64,000 nucleotides of DNA from JACMLD01 sp044227095 (GTDB lineage: Bacteria; Bacteroidota; Bacteroidia; Chitinophagales; Chitinophagaceae). The position numbers and the translations under genes are program-made. Under the pieces are notes generated by a model. The model did not search any database. It saw only the letters and a list, made by a program, of their open reading frames with translations, and was not told the DNA's origin. Location of the stretch: contig JBGAFV010000001.1 of NCBI GenBank assembly GCA_044227095.1, positions 1,674,001 to 1,738,000 on the forward strand, read 5' to 3'. The first letter of the stretch is position 1; the number at the start of each line of letters is the position of its first letter. Below, piece by piece: positions 33,357-42,568 of this stretch.

Positions 33357-33906
33357 GAATAGAACGCAGATTTTGATGATAATTATGTAGAAATGATGAG
33401 TTTAAATACCAGCTTTGGTTTTTCATGGCATCATCGTTGCGTCGCAAGCACTTCATCTTTTGTACAGGCGGCAGCGTAAGGCTCCATGCAAAATTTTTAA
33501 AACTAATTTTATCAAGTTCTGGCGCTATACTGCATGGGAATAGAATACGTTTCTTATGATTTTTAGGATGGGGTATATTTTTGATGATCACTTTAAGTCT
33601 TAGGCTCTTTTGTAACCCCGTGCCTTTAGGCCGGGGCAAACTCCCATACTTTTGAGATGGCTTTACCCAAATATTTGGCTAAAGCCGCGAGTTGTATTAT
33701 TATCCGTTATCCCTGGCCTAAAGGCGCAGGGTTAATCTTGCTATCATGATAATCAGGATTTTGGTACTTAATTGTTGGTATCATGTCTATCATAAAAATC
33801 ATCACAATCTGCATTCTATTAATCAGGATGCAGCAAATAAGTGTAAGTATTTGCCTATATTTCAGAAATTATTTTATCTTAGCATCACTTTTTGCTAAAA
33901 TTAGCT
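33357..33906. repeat. Repeat-rich gap with three REP-like palindromes
   Basis: Contains a GAACGCAGATTTTGATGA word (33362), GTTGCGTCGCA (33436-33446), and palindromes CCCCGTGCCTTTAGGCCGGGG (33616-33636), GGCTTTACC...GGCTAAAGCC (33659-33686) and CCCTGGCCTAAAGGCGCAGGG (33711-33731). The first and third are inverted copies of each other with a compensatory C-G to T-A exchange. An ATCATAAAAATCATCACAAT word follows at 33789. No gene seen. Confidence 0.8.
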
Positions 33907-34467
33907 GTGAAAAAAATTGCTTCTGTCATATTATTAGGCCTATTGCTGTTCAACTGGTGTGGATACCGTTGGGTATTAAACATCGTACAGCAAAATGCTG
34001 ATACAAAGCTGGAAGCCAGCCTTGACAGAAACGATTACGATGAATCTCAACTCATCGAAATTAAGGTAGCTGTAAACATGCCCTACCAGACAGACTGGGC
34101 AGATTTTGAACGTTACGATGGTGAAATAGAAGTAAACGGTGTTCACTATAAATATGTGAAACGCAAAATCGAGGGGGGACAACTCGTTTTAAAATGCATA
34201 CCTAACCAAACCAAACAGCGTTTGGAAACAGCCAAAGGCGATCTCTTTAAAATTACCAACGATATTCAGCAGGACAATAGCGCAAAAAAAACCGGTAATG
34301 CTGGTTTATCACTTGTAAAAAGTGCGCTGGGCGATTATGATAACCTGCAGCAATTGAATTTCTCTGCATTACATGCCGCTGTTACAGCGCCTCTGTATAA
34401 TGCATACCAACCACACCTGGTTGCAGACCTTCTTCACTCCATACCGGAGCAGCCACCAAAGGCATAA
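33907..34467 (+). CDS. Hypothetical membrane-anchored protein
   Basis: A 186-residue protein starting at GTG 33907 (no ATG is available before the hydrophobic stretch). One N-terminal helix (IASVILLGLLLFNWCGY) is followed by a soluble region with YDESQLIEIKVAVNMPY, RYDGEIEVNGVHYKYVKRKI and LVLKCIPNQTKQRL. Bacteroidota contain similar small 'hypothetical exported' proteins before transport operons, but no family was recognised. It lies 73 bp upstream of the haloperoxidase gene and may start that operon. Confidence 0.65.
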   Translation: MKKIASVILLGLLLFNWCGYRWVLNIVQQNADTKLEASLDRNDYDESQLIEIKVAVNMPYQTDWADFERYDGEIEVNGVHYKYVKRKIEGGQLVLKCIPNQTKQRLETAKGDLFKITNDIQQDNSAKKTGNAGLSLVKSALGDYDNLQQLNFSALHAAVTAPLYNAYQPHLVADLLHSIPEQPPKA

Positions 34468-34540
34468 TCTTTATTTTACCGCACATATGTAACCGCCAGA
34501 TGCGGCTTATTGGTGCATTCATTTTCAATTAAAATTTATA

Positions 34541-35866
34541 ATGAAGAACATTGTAGCATTTGCTATCATCTGCAGCATCATTGTATCCTGCAAGGAAAAA
34601 GGTGATTATACAAAAATCACGCATGACCCATTGATGTTTAGCAGAACAGTTTACCAGTTGAACACTGTAGTTATGGGCAATAATTTCAGCCCAATTGTAG
34701 CATCACGCAATTATTTATACGCTTCTGTTGCAGCGTATGAAGTAATGGCGAATGCTTATCCCGATAAATACAGTTCGTTGGGCGGGCAGTTACATGGATT
34801 GAAAGAAACGCCAAAGCCAGATACAACTAAAAAGATTGATTATGAATTTGCATCACTGCTTGCATTTTGCAAATTGGGCGAAGCAGTTACTTTTCCTGCG
34901 GGAAGTTTAAAAGAATACACAGACAGCCTTAAAGCAATGGTAGTTGAAAAAGGCATGCCAGATGATGTATTGGCTAACAGCATTGCATATTCAGATACAG
35001 TTTCTGCTGTTATACTTGCATGGAGCAAAAAAGATAATTATGCGCAAACACGAAGTGCACCTAAATACAATGTTATAGATACACCAGGCAGATGGGTACC
35101 CACACCACCGGCATACACTTCTGCAATGGAACCACACTGGAGCGAAATACGCACAATAGTAATGGACAGTGCTAACCAGTTTGTTCCACCAGCACAATAC
35201 AAATTTGATGTTACCAATAAAAACAGTGATTACTATAAAGAAGTAATAGCTATTAAAAATGCTATTGATAGCATTACACCCGAACAAAGACATATTGCGG
35301 AGTTCTGGGATGACAATCCTTTTAAATTGAATGTATCCGGCCACGTTATGTTTGGTACAAAGAAGTTTTCTCCTCCAGGCCATTGGATGAGCATTACCGG
35401 TATTGCTGCAAAAAAAGCAAATGCAGATTATGCAACAACTGTATACGCTTTTGCCATTACCGCCATTGCACAGTTTGATGCATTTATACAATGCTGGGAT
35501 CAGAAGTACAGATCCAATACAGTAAGACCAGAAACTGTTATCAATAAATATATAGATGCTAACTGGCAACCAATATTACAAACACCGCCATTTCCTGAAT
35601 ACACTTGCGGGCATTCAACTGTTTCCTCTGCCAATGCAGAAGCATTAACACATGTATTTGGCGATAACTTTTCTTATACTGATACAACAGAACTTGAATT
35701 TGGAATAGACAGCAGATCTTTTAAATCTTTCCGCGAAGCTGCCATAGAAAACAACTGGGCAAGGTTTTACGGAGGAATCCATTTTCATCATTCATGTATT
35801 GTAAGTACCGAGTATGGAAAAAAAGTGGGAGAGCTTGTAGTAGCGAAATTAAAAATGAAAAAATAA
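34541..35866 (+). CDS. Vanadium-dependent haloperoxidase/PAP2-type lipoprotein
   Basis: A 441-residue lipoprotein (IICSIIVSC, Cys17) of the vanadium haloperoxidase/PAP2 superfamily. Three vanadate/phosphate-binding motifs are visible near the C-terminus: KYRSNTVRP (K-x6-R-P), EYTCGHS (usually P-S-G-H; here Cys replaces Ser) and ARFYGGIHFHH with the catalytic His. Also conserved are FSPPGHWMSI and FAITAIAQFDAFIQCWD. Such enzymes oxidise halides with peroxide, or act as acid phosphatases. It is the first of a cluster with two barrels, a second PAP2-type enzyme and a FecA-like receptor. Confidence 0.87.
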   Translation: MKNIVAFAIICSIIVSCKEKGDYTKITHDPLMFSRTVYQLNTVVMGNNFSPIVASRNYLYASVAAYEVMANAYPDKYSSLGGQLHGLKETPKPDTTKKIDYEFASLLAFCKLGEAVTFPAGSLKEYTDSLKAMVVEKGMPDDVLANSIAYSDTVSAVILAWSKKDNYAQTRSAPKYNVIDTPGRWVPTPPAYTSAMEPHWSEIRTIVMDSANQFVPPAQYKFDVTNKNSDYYKEVIAIKNAIDSITPEQRHIAEFWDDNPFKLNVSGHVMFGTKKFSPPGHWMSITGIAAKKANADYATTVYAFAITAIAQFDAFIQCWDQKYRSNTVRPETVINKYIDANWQPILQTPPFPEYTCGHSTVSSANAEALTHVFGDNFSYTDTTELEFGIDSRSFKSFREAAIENNWARFYGGIHFHHSCIVSTEYGKKVGELVVAKLKMKK

Positions 35867-35896
35867 ACTCGCTATAATAAACCAACTAAACTGATT

Positions 35897-36058
35897 ATGA
35901 AATTTATCATTTTAACCGCCTTTCTGATGACGCTGGCCACTTTTAAAGGCAGTGCACAGGGATGCCTTGAAAATAAGAATACAATTGCATGCAATACGGC
36001 ACATCCCTTTGCTGCAACAGACAGGTGGTTGTTAAACATTAATAAACGGGTTTATTAA
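35897..36058 (+). pseudogene. Truncated copy of the 5' end of the next barrel gene
   Basis: A 53-codon frame encoding a signal peptide ending FKGSAQGCLENKNTIAC and then FAATDRWLLNINKRVY before a stop. The next gene has AAQGC, FCTANQ and TAAKWSLNLNNRYYKSF at the same positions, so this is the N-terminus of a paralogue that stops where the first barrel strand ends. It may be a degraded duplicate; a functional small protein cannot be excluded. Confidence 0.65.
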
Positions 36059-36116
36059 TCAGTAATGAAGACCATTATTTAAAAAAATAAAAAACTCATT
36101 TAAACCAAACTTGCTT

Positions 36117-37196
36117 ATGAGACTTATACTTTTATCGTTTGCTTTAGTTATTGTAGCTAATTATAACACTGCTGCACAAGGATGTGTTGCTATAAGAAGC
36201 ACCGGCGGTTTTTGTACAGCCAATCAGTCTGGCCATACAGATACAGCAGCCAAATGGTCGCTTAACCTCAACAACCGTTATTATAAATCATTTCGTCATT
36301 TTGTAGGTACCCAGGAACAAAAACAGCGCATTGACGAAGGAACGGAAGTTATCAATTATGTATACAACCTGGATTTTGCGGTTACTTATAACCTCAATAA
36401 ATTTTGGTCATTTGCAGTTGATTTACCAGTTAACGCAAATACCCGTTCATCTCTATATGAACATGGTAACAAAACAAGGCACAGCACAAAATCCTTTGGT
36501 TTGGGCGACATACGTCTGGCGGCTTACCGCTGGCTAATTGATCCGTTGAAGATGCCAAAAGGAAATATACAAGTTGGGCTGGGTATTAAGTTTGCAACCG
36601 GCGATTATAAAGTGCAGGACTTCTTTTACACATCAGACACTACAAAAGCACTTGGTCCTGTAGATCAATCTATTCAATTAGGCGACGGAGGAACCGGGTT
36701 CACTTTTGAAACCAATGCTTACTATAATTTCTCAAAACATATTGGTGTATACGGAAACTTTTATTATCTGCTTAATCCAAGGGAACAAAACGGCGTAGTG
36801 TCGTCAAGACAAAGCGCACCCTCTGCAAGCGCTATTCTTTACGGAAGTGCTACAATGAGTGTTCCTGATCAATACATGGTAAGGGGCGGTATAAACCTGA
36901 GCACAGGAAATTTAACTGCGTCTATTGGTATGCGTGATGAATGTCTTCCTGCAAGAGACCTTGTAGGCGGAAGCGCAGGTTTCAGAAGACCAGGCTATGT
37001 TTTATCAATTGAGCCAGGAGTTTCTTACAGAATAGGTAAAGCAACTTTATATGCATTTGTTCCCTATGCGTTAAAACGCGACCGTACGCAAAGCTATGCA
37101 GATAAAATGAAGACCCAGATGACTGGTGTATACAGTCAGGGTGATGCCGCTTTTGCTGACTACTCTGTAAACATCGGCGTAGGCTTTAGATTTTAA
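36117..37196 (+). CDS. Outer membrane beta-barrel transporter-like protein
   Basis: A 359-residue protein with a signal peptide (VIVANYNTAAQ) followed by alternating strands such as WSLNLNNRYYKSF, FWSFAVDLPVNAN, GNIQVGLGIKFATGDY, KHIGVYGNFYYLLN and a final strand YSVNIGVGFRF ending in Phe, the classical barrel C-terminus. It resembles the 'transporter' (MetA-pathway phenol-degradation-like) barrels of Bacteroidota. ATG 36117 is chosen over an in-frame TTG. It follows the truncated paralogue and precedes a second barrel by 26 bp. Confidence 0.78.
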   Translation: MRLILLSFALVIVANYNTAAQGCVAIRSTGGFCTANQSGHTDTAAKWSLNLNNRYYKSFRHFVGTQEQKQRIDEGTEVINYVYNLDFAVTYNLNKFWSFAVDLPVNANTRSSLYEHGNKTRHSTKSFGLGDIRLAAYRWLIDPLKMPKGNIQVGLGIKFATGDYKVQDFFYTSDTTKALGPVDQSIQLGDGGTGFTFETNAYYNFSKHIGVYGNFYYLLNPREQNGVVSSRQSAPSASAILYGSATMSVPDQYMVRGGINLSTGNLTASIGMRDECLPARDLVGGSAGFRRPGYVLSIEPGVSYRIGKATLYAFVPYALKRDRTQSYADKMKTQMTGVYSQGDAAFADYSVNIGVGFRF

Positions 37197-37222
37197 ACAT
37201 TTATAAAACCAAAAAGAGAATT

Positions 37223-38185
37223 ATGAAACTAACTGCAGCAGGCATCGGCAAATTCAGCCTGTTTATTTTCAGTTTGCTTGCATCAATGGTGCAGGTAAAT
37301 GCACAAACCGATGCGGATGCGATTATGATGACGAAAAATAATTTTTGCGTAGGCGGCATGTATAGCTATAGCAGCTGGAAAAATTATTGGGAAGGAACAT
37401 TAAAAAGAGACAATCAAAACCTCGGTACTGTTTCTACAAAAATGATTGGTGTGATGGGAAACTATGGCATCAGTAGTAAACTAAATGTGCTTTTTGGTTT
37501 GCCTTATGTACAAACAAAAGCCAGTGCGGGTACTTTGCACGGACAGAAGGGCATGCAGGATTTATCGCTCTGGGTAAAATGGATGCCTTATGAAAAAGAA
37601 GTAGGTGCTGGTACTTTATCGCTATATGGTATTGCTGGCGTTTCATTTCCTGTAAGCAGCTATGTGTGCGATTATTTACCACTGTCTATCGGATTGCGCA
37701 GCACTAACCTTACGTTGCGTGCAATGGCCGATTATCAAATAGGAAATCTTTTTGCAACCTTATCGGGTAGCTATGTAATAAGAAGCAATGTAAAAATTGA
37801 CCGCACTGCATACTATACTACCGAAATGCATTATACCGATGAAGTATCAATGCCAAATGCTGCACAGTTTAATCTTCGCATGGGTTATAGAACAAACAGG
37901 ATGATTGCTGAAGCATTGTTGGGCAATTGGACAACATTAGGCGGTTTTGATATTACACGCAACAACATGCCTTTTCCGAGCAATCAAATGAACATGACAA
38001 ATGCAGGCGTAAGCATTAAATACAACATTGCAGCAGTTGATGGTTTGTCTGTTATTGGTGGTGCCAGCTATACCATAGCAGGCAGGAACGTAGGTCAGGC
38101 AACCACCCTTAACGGCGGCATATTTTATATACTGGCATTTACAGGCCACAAAAAAAATACTTCTAATACTCCCGATAAAAAATAA
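37223..38185 (+). CDS. Second outer membrane beta-barrel protein
   Basis: A 320-residue protein with a signal peptide ending VQVNAQ and a barrel pattern (FCVGGMYSYSSWKNYWEG, KLNVLFGLPYVQT, LSLWVKWMPY, LFATLSGSYVI, FNLRMGYRTNRMIAEAL, GVSIKYNIAAV, LNGGIFYILAF). No specific family recognised. It begins 26 bp after the first barrel gene and ends 4 bp before the second PAP2-type gene, so all three are one transcription unit. Confidence 0.75.
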   Translation: MKLTAAGIGKFSLFIFSLLASMVQVNAQTDADAIMMTKNNFCVGGMYSYSSWKNYWEGTLKRDNQNLGTVSTKMIGVMGNYGISSKLNVLFGLPYVQTKASAGTLHGQKGMQDLSLWVKWMPYEKEVGAGTLSLYGIAGVSFPVSSYVCDYLPLSIGLRSTNLTLRAMADYQIGNLFATLSGSYVIRSNVKIDRTAYYTTEMHYTDEVSMPNAAQFNLRMGYRTNRMIAEALLGNWTTLGGFDITRNNMPFPSNQMNMTNAGVSIKYNIAAVDGLSVIGGASYTIAGRNVGQATTLNGGIFYILAFTGHKKNTSNTPDKK

Positions 38186-38189
38186 GACA

Positions 38190-39743
38190 ATGAAAAAATT
38201 ACTTTTTTCTGTAGTGATAATAGCAGCAATGGCCATTTGTTTGCCATTTGCATGTTCTAAAAAAGTAGACGGAAGAACAGATGATGTGGCCCCTTTGCAA
38301 CCCGCTAAAACAGATGCTGATGCAGGCAACTGGAAACCCATCTTGCTTACAGGTCCAACTGAATTTGCTGTTGCAGCCCCTATTGCCACTACAACGCCTG
38401 ATTATATAGCACAGATAAATGAAATAAAAACATGGCAGCAGAATATTACCAACGAACAAAAAGATATGGTAAAATACTGGAGTGCTGGTGCTGTATTGCG
38501 TTGGAATGAAATTTTAAGGGATTTGGTTTCAAAGCACAACCTGCCTCCTTACCAGAATGCAGATGGCACTTATCCTTTCCCTAACGCTAATAACCCATTG
38601 GCATATCCATTGTTTCCTTTTGCCAATCCGCCATACGCAGCAAGGGCTTACGCATATGTAAGTGCAGCAACCTATGATGCATTGGTAGCGGCCTACTACT
38701 ATAAAAAATTGTACAACCGTGCTGCGCCATATAATGTAGATGCAACTATAAACCCAACCGTTCCAAAAACGGATTTGCCTTCCTATCCATCAGAAGATGC
38801 AGTAGTAGAAGGCGTTTCTGTAGAAATGCTGAAACTGCTTTTTCCCGGGGATCAGGATTATATACAGCAAAAAGCTGAAGAACACAAACGTGCACGCATA
38901 CTAGCGGGTGCAAACGTAAGAAGTGATATTGAAGCAGGCGAAGCACTCGGCAGGGCAGTTGCGCAGAAATTTGTAACCCGTGCCCGCGGAGACAGGGCTG
39001 GTGCCGCTGCAGGTACACAGGCAGACTGGACAAAACTTGAATCAGACGCCATTGCAAGAGGAGAAACACCATGGATTAGCCTTGAAATTCCAAAACGTCC
39101 GCCCATGCTGCCTTTGTTTGGAAAAGTAAAAGCATTTTTGTTTGATTCATTAACGGCTATTTCTTTAAGGCCTGGTCCGCCACCATTAACAGGCAGCGGA
39201 AAAATGCAAACAGAAACAGACGAAGCGTTGAACTATACTAAGAATGATACGAGGGAGCATTACCGCATTGTTCATTATTGGGCTGATGGTGTAAATACCT
39301 ATACCCCTCCAGGCCATTGGGACGCAATAGCCGCAGAAGATTTCATTACAAAAAACTTTAGTGAGGTACGCTGGGCAAGAAACTTCGCTTTGCTTAATAT
39401 GGCAGAGATGGATGCAGCAATTGTTTGCTGGGATACAAAATATTTTTATTTCAACCCACGTCCTACGCAGACCAACCCAGCTATTAAAACATTAACCGGA
39501 ATACCAAATTTTCCGGCATATATATCAGGGCACTCTACATTTAGTGGTGCAGCAGCAACGGTGTTGTCTTACATCATTCCGGAAAATGCAAACAAATACA
39601 ATGCAATGGCTTCAGAAGCATCTATTTCAAGAATGTATGCAGGCATACACTACCGTGCAGATTGTGAAATAGGTTTACAGGTTGGTACCAATGTAGGCAA
39701 TTACGCAGTAAACCGTGGTAAAGCAGATGGCGCAGGCAATTAA
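38190..39743 (+). CDS. PAP2/vanadium haloperoxidase family lipoprotein
   Basis: A 517-residue lipoprotein (ICLPFACSKK, Cys22) of the PAP2/vanadium-haloperoxidase superfamily, longer than its neighbour. All three motifs are canonical: KYFYFNPRP (K-x6-R-P), AYISGHSTFS (S-G-H), SRMYAGIHYRAD (catalytic His). YTPPGHWDAIAAEDF is also conserved. It might oxidise halides or dephosphorylate a lipid or small phosphoester at the outer membrane. It is tightly linked to the two barrels upstream; a set of structured repeats separates it from the FecA-like receptor. Confidence 0.85.
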   Translation: MKKLLFSVVIIAAMAICLPFACSKKVDGRTDDVAPLQPAKTDADAGNWKPILLTGPTEFAVAAPIATTTPDYIAQINEIKTWQQNITNEQKDMVKYWSAGAVLRWNEILRDLVSKHNLPPYQNADGTYPFPNANNPLAYPLFPFANPPYAARAYAYVSAATYDALVAAYYYKKLYNRAAPYNVDATINPTVPKTDLPSYPSEDAVVEGVSVEMLKLLFPGDQDYIQQKAEEHKRARILAGANVRSDIEAGEALGRAVAQKFVTRARGDRAGAAAGTQADWTKLESDAIARGETPWISLEIPKRPPMLPLFGKVKAFLFDSLTAISLRPGPPPLTGSGKMQTETDEALNYTKNDTREHYRIVHYWADGVNTYTPPGHWDAIAAEDFITKNFSEVRWARNFALLNMAEMDAAIVCWDTKYFYFNPRPTQTNPAIKTLTGIPNFPAYISGHSTFSGAAATVLSYIIPENANKYNAMASEASISRMYAGIHYRADCEIGLQVGTNVGNYAVNRGKADGAGN

Positions 39744-39810
39744 AAAATTAATGCAAGTCAGAAATTTTCTGGCTGCTTATTAAGATAGTTTAGTTTAAAG
39801 CAATAGTATA

Positions 39811-40078
39811 TCGTATAAATGAAAGCCTGGTTGTTCTCAGCAGGGCACAGTTTTACGGTGTTGCGACAAAGCATTTTAAAAATCAATTTAACAGATAAAC
39901 GTTGTTTGAATAAGCACTAGTTATATGTCGTATAATGAAACCCGGTTGTTCTCAGCAGGGTACAGTTTACGACCTTGCAAACAAAGATTTTTTTAAATTA
40001 AAATAGTTTGATTAAGCAATAGTTATAAATCGTATAAAACGCAAGCCCGGTTGTTCTCAACAGGGTACAGTTTTACGA
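39811..40078. repeat. Three tandem copies of a conserved hairpin element
   Basis: Units at 39811-39858, 39927-39973 and 40030-40078 share GGTTGTTCTCA(G/A)CAGGG. Each folds into an inner stem closed by a TTCT loop (CCC-g-GTTG / CAAC-a-GGG in unit 3; wobble or paired substitutions in units 1 and 2) and an outer stem TCGTA/TACGA (extended to GTCGTA/TACGAC in unit 2, reduced to CGTA/TACG in unit 1). Inner cores begin at 39825, 39941 and 40046. The A-T-rich spacers contain similar GCAATAGTTATA words. The 405-bp gap between the PAP2 gene and the receptor gene holds nothing else. Confidence 0.8.
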
Positions 40079-40148
40079 TTTTGATTCAAACTAATTAACT
40101 TATAACTGGTTATTTCGGAAGATTGTTTTAGATAAGTAATAGAATAAG

Positions 40149-42332
40149 ATGAAATCATTTTTATTGGCAGTTATTGTTGTTATTGTGTTCGGGGAAGCTG
40201 CTGCCCAAAATAAAAACGATACTATTAAAGTCACTTCTCTGGATAGCGTTACCGTCAGGGCTTATTTGCAGCAAAATGCTGTACACGCATTGCCGGATGT
40301 ACAAGGCACATATATTTATTCTGGAAGAAAAACAGAAGTAGTGAATGTGTCGGAGGCAAGTGCCGACTTAACCAATAAAATTGGCCGCCAGGTGTTTGCC
40401 AAAATACCCGGCGTATTTGTATATGATATGGATGGATCCGGCAACCAGATTAATATTGCAGCTCGTGGACTTGATCCGCACAGGGGCTGGGAATTTAATC
40501 TTCGCAAAGACGGTATCATTACCAATTCAGACATGTATGGATATCCCGCCAGTCATTACAGCATGCCACTTGAAGGCATTGATCATATTGAACTGGTAAG
40601 AGGAACGGGTTCTTTGCAATATGGTGCACAGTTTGGCGGTATGCTTAATTATATTTCCAAGCAGGGAGACACAACACGTCCCTTCAGTTTTGAAAGTATT
40701 AATACAGTTGGTTCTTTTAATTTGGTGAGTACTTTTAATGCAGTGGGTGGCAAAGTAGGCAAGCTTAAATATTATGCCTATATCAGCAAAAAATCACGTG
40801 CTGGTTATCGCAATAATGAACACACAGATTCTGAAGCAGAGAACATTGCACTCACTTATGATGCTTCATCCAAATTATCACTCAAATTAGAATGGGCAAG
40901 ATCTAAATACCTCTATCGTATTCCTGGCCCCCTGAATGATAGTATGTTTTACGCCGATCCTACACAGGCAACACGTTCACGCAATTATTTCAGCCCAGAC
41001 ATTCATGTTCCCTCTTTTGTACTCAACTGGCAATTGGCAAACAAAACAAAAATTCAGTTTACTACTTCTGCAGTATTAGGCAAACGCAATAGTGTAATGT
41101 TTGATAAACCAACAAATGTTGCAGACACTATCAATGCATCCACACTTCAATACAATAATCGCCAGGTAGATATTGATGCGTTTCACAGTTATACCGCAGA
41201 GTTGCGTGTATTGCAACAGTATAGATTGGGCAGGCAGATAAGTGTATTGGCAGCAGGTGTACAGTATATGAATAACGATCTGCACCGTACACAGTTAGGA
41301 AAAGGCACCACAGGAAGTGATTATGATCTTACATTGGTTACACCAGGTTTTGGAAGAGACATGCATTTCAAAACACACAACATAGCTGTATTTGCAGAAA
41401 ATAAATTTCAAATTACCAGGAACTTTTCAGCTACCATTGGCATGCGTGCAGAAAAAGGACAGACTGATTTAACCGGTACAATTAATTATTACCCGGATAA
41501 CCAGGTGCCTGTTACCATTAAACATGATTTTCCTTTGTTTGGCGGAAGTGTGTCATATAAGATGAAGCATATGGAAGTATACGGAGGAGCTTCACAAGCA
41601 TATCACCCTATGCTTTTTAAAGATTTGATTCCAGCTTCTTTGTACGAAAAAGTTGATCCCAACATAAAAGATGCCAAAGGTTACAATGCAGAAATTGGTG
41701 TAAGAGGAAACTTAGGTTTTTTACGCTGGGATGTTACTGCTTTTGTGTTGCAGTATAACAAACGTTTTGGAACACTGGCAATGACAGACAATGTTGGCGC
41801 TTTTTATACTTACAGGACCAATATCGGCAATTCTCTTACAAAAGGACTGGAAGCTTTTATAGAAGCCAGCTGGCCATTGAATGAGAAAACAGCCCTCTCT
41901 GCATTTACAGCTACTTCATTTATGCATGCACGTTATACAGATGCTGTTGTAAAATCTGGCAATCAAAATAGAGACATTCGTGGCAATAAGGTTGAAAGTG
42001 CACCGGATTTAATTACAAGGAATGGTGTTACGCTTAAAATTAACAAGTTTAGCATTTCCGCTTTGTATAGTTATACAAGCGCTACTTATGCCGATGCACT
42101 AAACACAGTACAACCTGCAGCAGGCACAGGTGCTGTTGGCCTTGTACCATCTTATGCGTTGCTCGATTTAAATGCAGGTGTGCGCCTTTCAAAAGCACTG
42201 GAGTTAAGATTGAACGTGAGCAACGTTACCAACAAGCAATATTTTACCAAGCGTCCTACATTTTATCCCGGCCCTGGTATATGGCCATCTGATGGAAGAA
42301 ACATCAGCGGAACCGTTGTTATAAAATTATAA
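40149..42332 (+). CDS. FecA-like TonB-dependent receptor
   Basis: A 727-residue TonB-dependent outer membrane receptor. Signal peptide to about residue 19 (GEAAAQ), then the plug domain (LTNKIGRQVFAKIPGVFVYDMDGSG, NIAARGLDPHRGWEFNLRKDG, GIDHIELVRGTGSLQYGAQFGGMLNYISK) and a barrel with the final strand ISGTVVIKL. The plug pattern with 'LDPHRGWEFNLRKDG' is that of FecA/iron-citrate-type receptors, so a ferric chelate is the likely substrate. It has no carboxypeptidase-like N-terminal extension and no sigma/anti-sigma pair nearby. The three structured repeats lie in its upstream region. Confidence 0.9.
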   Translation: MKSFLLAVIVVIVFGEAAAQNKNDTIKVTSLDSVTVRAYLQQNAVHALPDVQGTYIYSGRKTEVVNVSEASADLTNKIGRQVFAKIPGVFVYDMDGSGNQINIAARGLDPHRGWEFNLRKDGIITNSDMYGYPASHYSMPLEGIDHIELVRGTGSLQYGAQFGGMLNYISKQGDTTRPFSFESINTVGSFNLVSTFNAVGGKVGKLKYYAYISKKSRAGYRNNEHTDSEAENIALTYDASSKLSLKLEWARSKYLYRIPGPLNDSMFYADPTQATRSRNYFSPDIHVPSFVLNWQLANKTKIQFTTSAVLGKRNSVMFDKPTNVADTINASTLQYNNRQVDIDAFHSYTAELRVLQQYRLGRQISVLAAGVQYMNNDLHRTQLGKGTTGSDYDLTLVTPGFGRDMHFKTHNIAVFAENKFQITRNFSATIGMRAEKGQTDLTGTINYYPDNQVPVTIKHDFPLFGGSVSYKMKHMEVYGGASQAYHPMLFKDLIPASLYEKVDPNIKDAKGYNAEIGVRGNLGFLRWDVTAFVLQYNKRFGTLAMTDNVGAFYTYRTNIGNSLTKGLEAFIEASWPLNEKTALSAFTATSFMHARYTDAVVKSGNQNRDIRGNKVESAPDLITRNGVTLKINKFSISALYSYTSATYADALNTVQPAAGTGAVGLVPSYALLDLNAGVRLSKALELRLNVSNVTNKQYFTKRPTFYPGPGIWPSDGRNISGTVVIKL

Positions 42333-42423
42333 ATAAACCCGAATAGTTAATAACGAATTATTACTTTACTGAAAAAGTTATCGATCAAATACCATTAACC
42401 TTGTTCTCTGTTGCGTTGAAGTT

Positions 42424-42453
42424 AAAGCCCGGCTTATAAAGGCCGGCTTTTTT
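42424..42453 (+). terminator. Intrinsic terminator after the FecA-like receptor
   Basis: AAAGCCCGGC and GGCCGGCTTT arms around TTATAAA, followed by six T in all. Confidence 0.85.
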
Positions 42454-42568
42454 ATTTGTTTTGTTTACTCAGCATGTTTTTTACTGAAATGCTGCTAAGA
42501 AATCGGGCAACTAATTAACCAATGAACCGATCAACTTCTCTTCGGTCTTTTCCTTTTACCTTTACAGT

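Noticed and set aside
39811..40078. Integron attC sites
   Set aside because: Tandem hairpins of about 110-bp spacing invited the idea, but there is no GTTRRRY/RYYYAAC pair, no integron integrase and no cassette genes between them.
39811..40078. Plain intrinsic terminators of the PAP2 operon
   Set aside because: The hairpins are not followed by T runs at the stem base, and three near-identical copies are not needed for termination.
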